Positions 1 through 5,220 of a stretch of 5,220 nucleotides of DNA are shown here, in pieces. The stretch spans positions 1-5,220 of the forward strand of contig JAEZWE010000117.1 in NCBI GenBank assembly GCA_023420435.1, read 5' to 3'. Within the stretch, counting starts at the first letter, position 1; each line of letters starts with the position of its first letter. Below the pieces are notes generated by a model. The model had not been told where the DNA came from. It saw only the letters and a list, made by a program, of their open reading frames with translations, and did no database searches. The position numbers and the translations under genes were made by a program. This DNA comes from Bacteroidota bacterium (GTDB lineage: Bacteria; Bacteroidota; Bacteroidia; Flavobacteriales; Weeksellaceae).

Positions 1-1748
1 ATTTTCAGTACGCCATTATCTTTTTCGATAACTTCCATGATGGGTTTCAAAACGGTGCGGTAATTTTTGGAATAGCCTACCAAAAGTGCATCTGTATCTC
101 CGTGTTTCAGCATAAGCGGTGCAAAATAATCTCTTTGGCGAACCAATCTTTTTGCGATATATTCGTTGACGCCTTTTCTTTTTCTTAAATCCCAAATGGT
201 TTTGCGGTATTCTCTTCTTTTTTCGCGCATTTCTTCATCATTAGGATCGATAATTGGAACATCCATATCAATTCCAAATTTTTCCATTTGTTCCTGAATG
301 AATTTTTTCTCACCCAACAAAATAGGTTTCGCAATTCCTTCTTCGTAAAGAATTTGTGCCGCTTTCAAAACATTATATTCTTCTGCATTTCCTAGTGTAA
401 TCCTCATTGGATCTGCTTTTGCACGGTTTTGCATCATACGAATGAGTTTTTCATCACGTCCCATTCTGTCCAAAAGTTCGTTTTCGTAGGCGTGAAAATC
501 TTCGATATTTTTTCCTGCAATTCCACTTTCCATGGCTGCTTTTGCAACCGCAATCGAAACGCGAGTTAAAAGCCGGCTATCAAAAGGTTTTGGAATAAAA
601 TAATCTCTTCCAAAATTCAAATTTTTAAGATTGTAAGCTAAAATCACCATTTCCGGAACCGGTTCTTTAGCTAAATCTGCAATGGCATGAACTGCTGCCA
701 ATTTCATTTCTTCATTAATTCCTGAAGCTTGAACATCTAAAGCTCCACGAAAAATATAAGGAAATCCTAAAACATTATTTACCTGATTCGGAAAATCGCT
801 TCTTCCTGTAGCCATAATTACATCTTTTCTGGTTTGGATGGCTACATCGTAATCAATTTCCGGCGTTGGATTTGCCAAACCAAAAACAATTGGATTTTCG
901 GACATCGTAAGCAACATTTCCGGCGACATTACATTTCCTTTGGAAAGTCCAACAAAAACATCGGCACCTTTTACAGCATCTTCCAAAGTTTCGATGTCGG
1001 TTTGTGCAACAAAATCAATTTTTTCCGGGGTTAAATTTTCTCTTGTATGATTGATAACTCCTTTACTGTCACACATTAAAATATTTTTCGGATTTAAGCC
1101 TAAAGAAATATACAGTTTGGTACAAGCAATGGCTGCAGCTCCTGCTCCATTAACCACCATTTTTACTTCAGCAATTTTTTTTCCGGCAATTTCCAAAGCA
1201 TTGATTAAAGCGGCTGCAGAAATAATAGCAGTTCCATGCTGATCATCGTGCATCAAGGGAATATCGAGTTCATCTTTTAAACGTTGCTCAATGTAAAAAG
1301 CTTCGGGAGCTTTGATATCTTCCAGGTTTATTCCTCCAAAAGTGGGTGCGATACCTTTCACAATTTCAATAAATTTATCGGGATCTTTTTCATTAATCTC
1401 GATATCGAAAACATTGATGTCGGCAAAAATTTTGAAAAGTAATCCTTTTCCTTCCATTACCGGTTTGGAAGCTTCTGCACCGATATCTCCAAGGCCGAGA
1501 ACTGCAGTTCCGTTGGAAATTACTGCTACAAGGTTTCCTTTTCCGGTATAATCGTAAATGGTTTTCGGATTTTTCTCAATTTCTAAACAAGGAATGGCAA
1601 CTCCAGGAGAATAAGCCAGTGATAAATCTCGCGCAGTGGAATGGGGTTTTGAAGGAATAACTTCAATTTTTCCTTTAGGTTCTGCTTTATGGTAATCTAG
1701 AGCAGCCTGGTTGAACTTCTGCTCGTCTCTATTGTTTTTGTTAGGCAT
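1..1748 (-). CDS. maeB: Malic enzyme with C-terminal phosphotransacetylase-like domain (3' end cut by window)
   Basis: Oxidative decarboxylation of malate to pyruvate with reduction of NAD(P), in the cytoplasm, feeding pyruvate and NAD(P)H to biosynthesis. The frame is open from the ATG at 1748 to the left edge, giving 582 residues of a family usually near 760. The N-terminal malic domain (about 20-150) carries Y46 in AYSPGV and K101 in VMEGKG, the usual acid/base pair. The metal/substrate site is HDDQHGTA (167-174). The NAD(P)-binding domain has NGAGAAA (200-206) and D227 at the end of the next strand. ATGRSDFPNQVNN (313-325) is a strong family signature. From about residue 430 the chain is PTA-like; in known MaeB proteins this domain is mainly regulatory and senses acetyl-CoA. 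It lies 25 bp after the sugar kinase, so co-transcription is likely. No Shine-Dalgarno is seen, only AT-rich leader. NAD versus NADP preference cannot be settled here. Confidence 0.95.
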   Translation of the reverse strand, partial: MPNKNNRDEQKFNQAALDYHKAEPKGKIEVIPSKPHSTARDLSLAYSPGVAIPCLEIEKNPKTIYDYTGKGNLVAVISNGTAVLGLGDIGAEASKPVMEGKGLLFKIFADINVFDIEINEKDPDKFIEIVKGIAPTFGGINLEDIKAPEAFYIEQRLKDELDIPLMHDDQHGTAIISAAALINALEIAGKKIAEVKMVVNGAGAAAIACTKLYISLGLNPKNILMCDSKGVINHTRENLTPEKIDFVAQTDIETLEDAVKGADVFVGLSKGNVMSPEMLLTMSENPIVFGLANPTPEIDYDVAIQTRKDVIMATGRSDFPNQVNNVLGFPYIFRGALDVQASGINEEMKLAAVHAIADLAKEPVPEMVILAYNLKNLNFGRDYFIPKPFDSRLLTRVSIAVAKAAMESGIAGKNIEDFHAYENELLDRMGRDEKLIRMMQNRAKADPMRITLGNAEEYNVLKAAQILYEEGIAKPILLGEKKFIQEQMEKFGIDMDVPIIDPNDEEMREKRREYRKTIWDLRKRKGVNEYIAKRLVRQRDYFAPLMLKHGDTDALLVGYSKNYRTVLKPIMEVIEKDNGVLK

Positions 1749-1773
1749 AAAATTTTAAATTATTTTGATTGAA

Positions 1774-2634
1774 TCAGTTTTGATTCAGGATGTAGTTTTT
1801 GTGGTATTCCACTAAACTTTCGATGGGTTTTTGTACAATGGTTCCCACATGCAAGTTGAATTCTGCTGCGGCTGCTCTTAAAATATCTTCATAATAATAA
1901 GCAATGGAACCAATAAAATTAATTTCGGCATCTTTAGCTTCTTGATAAGGAAGAACTTGGTAATCCAAAAAATTCTTCATTTCATCAAAGACCATATTTT
2001 GAAAATAAGGATGAGATTTATTTTCTACAATAAATTTATTAAAATCAGCCAAATATGCATTTGCCCGTGGATTATGATACATGTTTTTAATGGCATCTTC
2101 TATTCCCAAATTGTATTTTTCAGTAAATTTATAATGAAGATCTTCAGGTAATTTTTTCATGAAAAAGCGTCGCAACAGATTTTTTCCTAATGCGCTTCCA
2201 CTTCCTTCATCTCCAATTAAAAATCCTAATGAAGGCAATTCACGCCGAATGTTTTGTCCATCAAAATAGCAGGAATTGGATCCTGTACCCAAAATGCAAA
2301 CGATGGCAGGTTTTCCGTTGTAGGCGGAATAAGCGGCAGCGGTAAGATCTTCTTTTACACTAATTTCTGCATTTTCAAAAATTTTTTGCAACTCATTTTC
2401 TACGATGATTCGGTTTTCAGGAACTCCACAACCCGCACCATAAAAAAAAACGTATTTAAGGGAATCTTTTATTGCGGTAAGTTGGGTGTTTTTTTCAATT
2501 TCAGGAACGATGAGTTCAGGAGAAATAATGTTGGGATTAAAACCCATAGTTTCCGTTTTCAGGCTCATTTTTCCGAATTTATCCAGAATTACCCAATCGC
2601 ATTTGGTGGAACCTCCGTCTATAATGGCTACCAT
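1774..2634 (-). CDS. N-acetylglucosamine kinase-like protein, BadF/BadG/BcrA/BcrD ATPase family
   Basis: Predicted cytoplasmic ATP-dependent kinase for an amino sugar, most likely GlcNAc (to GlcNAc-6-P) or MurNAc. The 286 residues show the actin-like ATPase fold signatures in order: phosphate-1 loop DGGSTK (6-11), an acidic residue D96 in KEDLTAAAYSA fitting the catalytic position, phosphate-2 LGTGSNS (115-121), GDEGSG (141-146), and an adenosine-type segment GSIAYYYEDIL (242-252). Human NAGK is longer (344 residues), but compact versions of this size are usual in Bacteroidota. The ATG at 2634 places DGGSTK at the normal distance from the N-terminus. It follows the 84-residue gene by 79 bp and precedes malic enzyme by 25 bp. 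An FHS-type sugar symporter lies about 1.8 kb away on the other strand. Alternatives are a MurK-like MurNAc/GlcNAc kinase or a glucosamine kinase; the substrate cannot be read from motifs. Family call is firm, substrate is inference. Confidence 0.88.
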   Translation of the reverse strand: MVAIIDGGSTKCDWVILDKFGKMSLKTETMGFNPNIISPELIVPEIEKNTQLTAIKDSLKYVFFYGAGCGVPENRIIVENELQKIFENAEISVKEDLTAAAYSAYNGKPAIVCILGTGSNSCYFDGQNIRRELPSLGFLIGDEGSGSALGKNLLRRFFMKKLPEDLHYKFTEKYNLGIEDAIKNMYHNPRANAYLADFNKFIVENKSHPYFQNMVFDEMKNFLDYQVLPYQEAKDAEINFIGSIAYYYEDILRAAAAEFNLHVGTIVQKPIESLVEYHKNYILNQN

Positions 2635-2713
2635 ATATTAACATTTATAAAAAACGAAATGCGAAAATAGGAATTAATCTTTAATTTTTTTGGGAAAAAG
2701 ATGAGCTAAGGTG

Positions 2714-2968
2714 TCATTCAACATTTTTATGGTCTGATTCGTACAGCCAATCTTCAATTTCATCTTCCAGATAAGAAGTTTGGAGTTTGATGGCATTTAA
2801 AAAATCATCGGGAATAGAATCTCCTTCTGAATTTTCGATATTCCAAAGTTGTTCGGACATGTTTTCGTATTCCGAATAGATTCTTTTAAAACGGGAGTTG
2901 CTTTTTTCCAGGTCTTCAATTTTATTCTGTTGTGCTTGAAATTTTCGGAATGGTTTTCTCGGATTCAT
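2714..2968 (-). CDS. Small acidic helical protein of unknown function (84 aa)
   Basis: I do not recognise this protein. The N-terminus is basic (RKPFRK, residues 4-9). It is followed by a charged, Gln/Glu-rich stretch (about 11-45) that looks helical and could form a short coiled coil. After a probable turn at GDSIPDD (49-55) comes a second helix (about 55-77) that is strongly acidic (YLEDEIEDW). There is no signal peptide, membrane segment, cysteine pair or catalytic motif, so a soluble cytoplasmic protein is expected. Support for it being real: an open frame with ATG at 2968, TGA at 2714, amino-acid composition like a normal protein, no competing gene on the other strand, and its position as first gene of a same-strand group 79 bp before the sugar kinase. 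Being first, its promoter should lie in the 2969-3181 gap, but I see no good TAnnTTTG box on the minus strand. A role with the kinase is possible but has no direct support. Confidence 0.7.
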   Translation of the reverse strand: MNPRKPFRKFQAQQNKIEDLEKSNSRFKRIYSEYENMSEQLWNIENSEGDSIPDDFLNAIKLQTSYLEDEIEDWLYESDHKNVE

Positions 2969-3030
2969 AAAAAAAATAATTAAAATAGGTAATACAGAAA
3001 AGAAAAATCTGGTGTCTCAAGACAAAAAAA

Positions 3031-3054
3031 CATTTTCATAAGAGTTTGAAAATG
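3031..3054 (-). repeat. Perfect 8-bp inverted repeat, possible minus-strand terminator or operator
   Basis: CATTTTCA at 3031-3038 is the exact reverse complement of TGAAAATG at 3047-3054, with an 8-base spacer. Read on the minus strand, the hairpin is followed at once by seven T residues (complement of the A run 3024-3030), the layout of an intrinsic terminator. The stem is AT-rich and therefore weak. No minus-strand gene is visible to the right within the gap that would need terminating, so it could instead be an operator for a dimeric regulator of the divergent promoters, or the end of a short minus-strand RNA. The repeat itself is directly seen; any function is inference. Confidence 0.55.
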
Positions 3055-3135
3055 AATTTATTGCCAAGTAATATCCTCGCTTCGTTAGATAAAATTAGTA
3101 ATTATTTTCTTTTATCAAAAAATTTTATTAAAGTT

Positions 3136-3165
3136 TTTAATTCTTTAACATAAATTTTAAATTTG
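3136..3165 (+). promoter_or_regulatory. Candidate Bacteroidota promoter for the GtrA gene group
   Basis: TAAATTTG at 3158-3165 matches the Bacteroidota -7 consensus TAnnTTTG exactly. Upstream, TTTA at 3136-3139 with an 18-base spacer is a weak version of the -33 TTTG box. Transcription would start near 3170, leaving only about a dozen bases before the GTG at 3182. It is the best-placed box for driving the GtrA, PlsC and symporter genes. In such AT-rich DNA an isolated -7 match can occur by chance. Confidence 0.45.
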
Positions 3166-3181
3166 CAGCATAATTTCCTAA

Positions 3182-3640
3182 GTGAAGAATCTCTTGCTTC
3201 AGAAAAAACAAATTCTGTTCTTTATTATTGCCGGTGCTTTAAGTGCTATGGTCGAAATTGGCGCTTTTAAAATGTTGAGTGTTTCGGTGCCAAAGTTTTT
3301 TCCTCACGAAAAAAATCTCTACGGTATTTCTTTCCCATTAAGTAATGTATTATCTACTACTTGTGGAATTATCACCAATTATTTTTTGAGTATCTGGTTT
3401 GTTTTCGAAAGAGGAAAATATTCCAAAAGAAGAGAGTTTGCTTATTTTATGTTTGTATCCTTTTTATCAACTCTGTTGAGTTTATCTTTTTTTCAAATTT
3501 TTTATAATTTTATTTTCCTCGATAATTTCAATTTGGTAGTTTATACCTTAAGTCCCGAAGTGATAAGTAAAATTTCCGCCATTATTTTGGTATCAATTTT
3601 AAATTATACAGTAAAGAAAAAGGTAATTTTCAATGGATAA
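3182..3640 (+). CDS. GtrA-family small polytopic membrane protein
   Basis: Inner-membrane protein of the GtrA/DPMS family, whose members are linked to moving or presenting polyprenyl-linked sugars for cell-surface glycans, usually beside a glycosyltransferase. The 152 residues give four predicted membrane helices at about 11-31, 53-75, 86-112 and 127-148, with basic loops (KYSKRR, 79-84). Hallmarks are NYFLSIWFVF (66-75) closing helix 2 and NY....K..IF (141-150) closing helix 4. The start is GTG at 3182: the codon just upstream is an in-frame TAA, and the next in-frame ATG (3248, residue 23) would delete most of helix 1. No Shine-Dalgarno is seen. The PlsC gene follows after 33 bp. No glycosyltransferase is in the window, so the sugar and target cannot be named. 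Confidence 0.85.
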   Translation: MKNLLLQKKQILFFIIAGALSAMVEIGAFKMLSVSVPKFFPHEKNLYGISFPLSNVLSTTCGIITNYFLSIWFVFERGKYSKRREFAYFMFVSFLSTLLSLSFFQIFYNFIFLDNFNLVVYTLSPEVISKISAIILVSILNYTVKKKVIFNG

Positions 3641-3673
3641 TTTCTTATTTTAGCTTTCGTTTTAAAATTCTTA

Positions 3674-4405
3674 ATGACAAAAATCTTAAATCTTCTTTGG
3701 CGTGGTTGGATGATAATTCTAGGAACGGTTTTAACCTTGGTTTTAGGTCTCCCGGTTTATCTACTCTCTTTTAAAAAAGAACATTATCCTTATGCGTACA
3801 AATTTATAAGACTTTGGGCTTTAGGAATGTTTTACGGAATGGGTTTCCGATATGAACTAATAAAGTTGAGCCAAGATAAAATTGAAAAAGGTACGCAATA
3901 CGTCATTATTGCCAACCATACTTCTTTAATGGATGTTATGCTTCCTTGCATTCTTTTTCCTAATCATCCATTATGCTATGTTGGAAAAAAAGAATTGGTA
4001 AAAATCCCGATTTTCGGAACTATTTATAAACGGATTTGTGTGATGGTTGACCGAAGTTCTGCAAAAAGCAGAGCAGAAGTTTACCGACGTTGCGCAGAAA
4101 GAATGGAAGAAGGAGAAAGCATTGCGATTTTTCCGGAAGGCGGTGTTCCGGATGATATTTCTGTAATATTGGATCAGTTTAAAGATGGAGCTTTTATTTT
4201 GTCTTCCAAACATCAATCTCCCTTAGCAGTTTATACTTTTGTTGGCTTAAAAGAAATGTTTCCTTTCGATAAATACAGAGGATATCCAGGAAAAGTGAAA
4301 ATTTATTTTCACGGAGTTTTAGAACCCAATACTTCTGCGGAAGAACTAAAAACAAAATCCAGAAATGAAATGCAAAAAATTCTGGAAAAGTATTACCCTA
4401 TGTAA
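3674..4405 (+). CDS. plsC: 1-acyl-sn-glycerol-3-phosphate acyltransferase (PlsC type)
   Basis: Transfers an acyl chain to lysophosphatidic acid to give phosphatidic acid, the second acylation in phospholipid synthesis, at the inner membrane. The 243 residues are typical in length. A hydrophobic anchor spans about 11-33. Acyltransferase block I is NHTSLMD (81-87) with the catalytic H82 and D87. Block II covers GKKELVKIPIFG to VDR (104-127). Block III is FPEG (153-156), and block IV is PLAVY (183-187). Block III continues as GVPDD rather than the common TRS, a variant noted below. The ATG at 3674 gives a natural N-terminus ahead of the anchor. It sits 33 bp after GtrA and 40 bp before the symporter, suggesting co-transcription, though the symporter may have its own promoter. 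Related lysophospholipid or ornithine-lipid acyltransferases share these motifs, so the exact acceptor is inferred. Confidence 0.88.
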   Translation: MTKILNLLWRGWMIILGTVLTLVLGLPVYLLSFKKEHYPYAYKFIRLWALGMFYGMGFRYELIKLSQDKIEKGTQYVIIANHTSLMDVMLPCILFPNHPLCYVGKKELVKIPIFGTIYKRICVMVDRSSAKSRAEVYRRCAERMEEGESIAIFPEGGVPDDISVILDQFKDGAFILSSKHQSPLAVYTFVGLKEMFPFDKYRGYPGKVKIYFHGVLEPNTSAEELKTKSRNEMQKILEKYYPM

Positions 4406-4413
4406 AAAATAGA

Positions 4414-4421
4414 TATATTTG
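4414..4421 (+). promoter_or_regulatory. Candidate -7 promoter box for the sugar symporter
   Basis: TATATTTG is an exact match to the Bacteroidota -7 consensus TAnnTTTG, placed 24 bases before the ATG at 4446, which would give a leader of roughly 20 bases. No convincing -33 TTTG is found 17-23 bases upstream; that stretch is the end of the PlsC coding region. It may let the symporter be expressed separately from the two genes before it. Confidence 0.35.
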
Positions 4422-4445
4422 TTTTTAATAAAATTATAACAAACT

Positions 4446-5220
4446 ATGTCTAATTACTCGAAGCAAACCAATTGGGGACAATTCATTCCTTTGGTTACGG
4501 TGTTTTTCTTTTGGGGTTTTGTTGCAGCCAGCAACGACATTTTAATTCCTGTTTTCAAAAAAACTTTTAATCTTACCCAAGGAGAAAGCCAATTAGTTTC
4601 TGTTGCATTTTATGTGGCTTATACCGTAGGTTCGCTAATTTATATGTTTATATCAAAAGCGATAAAACAGGATCTTATTAACAAAATTGGATATAAAAAT
4701 GGTTTAATTTGGGGATTGCTTATTTCCGCAGCTGGAACCCTTTTATTTTATCCTGCTGCCAATGCAGGCTCTTTTGCATTAATGATTTCCGGACTGTTTA
4801 TCGTAGGATTAGGATTTTCTCTACAACAAATTGTGGCTAATCCTTTAGCTATTGAAGTTGGTCCTAAAGAAACCGGATCACAAAGATTAACTATGGCTGG
4901 AGGAATTAACAATTTAGGAACAACGATAGGTCCACTTATTGTCGCTTTTGCCATTTTTGGTTCTGCAACGGCAAACAATACTGAAGCCAGTATAGACTCT
5001 GTAAAAATTCCTTATTTGGTTTTAGGAGCCGCATTTATTTTGGTAGCCATCATGCTGAAATTTTCATCTTTACCTTCCGCAACACCAACCAATACTGAAA
5101 ATACGGATGATGTAGTTTCGGGACACCACAAAACCTCAGCGTTTCAATATCCTCAATTGCTTTTAGGAATGATTGCCATTTTTGTTTATGTAGGGGTGGA
5201 AGTTTCTACAGCCAGTAATC
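4446..5220 (+). CDS. FHS/FucP-family sugar:H+ symporter, MFS (3' end cut by window)
   Basis: Inner-membrane major-facilitator importer of a hexose or amino sugar, driven by protons or sodium. The 258 visible residues are about 60 percent of a usual 400-430-residue protein. Six helices fit at about 13-35, 50-72, 84-103, 109-131, 150-172 and 188-206. A polar central loop (207-236) follows, then the start of helix 7. Family signatures are FFFWGFVAASNDIL (20-33) and the helix 4-5 region LQQIVANP (126-133) followed by GPKETGSQRL (139-148) and NNLGTTIGP (155-163), very like FucP/GluP/NagP proteins. VGVEVSTASN (249-258) at the edge fits the conserved helix 7 acidic motif. ATG at 4446 leaves a short cytoplasmic N-terminus, normal for the family. 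Fucose, glucose/galactose and GlcNAc are all possible substrates; a kinase of GlcNAc type nearby on the other strand mildly favours an amino sugar. Confidence 0.9.
   Translation, partial: MSNYSKQTNWGQFIPLVTVFFFWGFVAASNDILIPVFKKTFNLTQGESQLVSVAFYVAYTVGSLIYMFISKAIKQDLINKIGYKNGLIWGLLISAAGTLLFYPAANAGSFALMISGLFIVGLGFSLQQIVANPLAIEVGPKETGSQRLTMAGGINNLGTTIGPLIVAFAIFGSATANNTEASIDSVKIPYLVLGAAFILVAIMLKFSSLPSATPTNTENTDDVVSGHHKTSAFQYPQLLLGMIAIFVYVGVEVSTASN

Larger units (their letters stand above)
2969..3181. other. Divergent intergenic region between the two gene groups
   Basis: This 213-bp, very AT-rich gap separates the leftward group (starting at 2968) from the rightward group (starting at 3182) and should hold promoters for both. 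On the plus strand there is a TAnnTTTG box just before the GtrA gene. On the minus strand I see no match to that consensus, so the leftward promoter is unassigned. The gap also holds a perfect 8-bp inverted repeat at 3031-3054 and a smaller TGTCT/AGACA palindrome at 3013-3024. No open frame of useful length and no tRNA-like fold is visible. Confidence 0.7.

Noticed and set aside
834..1551. Three plus-strand open frames at 834-1034, 1051-1242 and 1312-1551
   Set aside because: They lie wholly antisense to the well-conserved malic enzyme frame and their products match no family I recognise.
2662..2669. Minus-strand TATTTTCG as a promoter box for the kinase
   Set aside because: It has one mismatch to TAnnTTTG and no matching -33 box at the right spacing, so it is too weak to call.
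1942..2670. Plus-strand open frames at 1942-2151 and 2254-2670
   Set aside because: They lie mostly or wholly antisense to the kinase gene, whose nucleotide-binding motifs are intact; the products have the biased composition of a complement-strand shadow.
2701..2717. ATGA/TCAT hairpin after the 84-residue gene, followed by T residues on the minus strand
   Set aside because: A four-base stem with a nine-base loop is too weak to support a terminator.
3651..3658. TAGCTTTC as a -7 box between the GtrA and PlsC genes
   Set aside because: The last base differs from TAnnTTTG and no -33 TTTG is present; the short gap fits co-transcription better.
3971..4216. Minus-strand open frame inside the PlsC gene
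   Set aside because: It overlaps the catalytic blocks of PlsC on the other strand and has no recognisable features.
4404..4426. AT-only hairpin between PlsC and the symporter
   Set aside because: The stem is pure AT with a mismatch, expected by chance in such AT-rich DNA, and overlaps a better -7 promoter match.
4748..4978. Minus-strand open frame inside the symporter gene
   Set aside because: It mirrors the conserved helix 4-5 region of the symporter; no independent support.
1..5220. A defence system, mobile element or other novel multi-gene system
   Set aside because: All large genes belong to known metabolic or membrane families; no transposase, integrase, nuclease, toxin-antitoxin pair, repeat array or terminal repeats were seen.

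Overview
The window looks like chromosomal DNA from a member of the Bacteroidota, most likely Flavobacteriia (Chryseobacterium/Weeksellaceae-like). The DNA is AT-rich, starts lack Shine-Dalgarno motifs, two boxes match the Bacteroidota -7 consensus TAnnTTTG, and the proteins read like flavobacterial homologues. This placement is inferred from composition and remembered family patterns, not from a database search.

Layout: six protein genes form two divergent groups around a 213-bp intergenic region (2969-3181). The leftward group (minus strand, read right to left) is a small 84-residue protein of unknown function (2968-2714), a BadF/BadG-type N-acetylglucosamine-like kinase (2634-1774), and a MaeB-type malic enzyme that runs off the left edge (1748 to beyond 1). 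Gaps are 79 and 25 bp. The rightward group is a four-helix GtrA-family membrane protein with a GTG start (3182-3640), a PlsC-type lysophosphatidate acyltransferase (3674-4405), and an FHS/FucP-family sugar:H+ symporter that runs off the right edge (4446 to beyond 5220). Gaps are 33 and 40 bp. I see no tRNA, rRNA, CRISPR array, insertion sequence, attachment site or known riboswitch.

How the genes may work together: the kinase and the symporter flank the middle genes on opposite strands, and their families (GlcNAc/MurNAc kinases; FucP/GluP/NagP-like importers) suggest uptake and phosphorylation of a hexose or amino sugar, possibly cell-wall recycling. Malic enzyme links the leftward group to pyruvate and NAD(P)H supply. 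GtrA and PlsC are both membrane-envelope functions. Joint regulation is inference only.

The region appears to be ordinary housekeeping/metabolic DNA. I found no convincing novel system. The most second-look-worthy signals are the perfect 8-bp inverted repeat with a T-tract on the minus strand in the divergent intergenic region, the very short leader and GTG start of the GtrA gene, and the uncharacterised 84-residue protein heading the leftward group.
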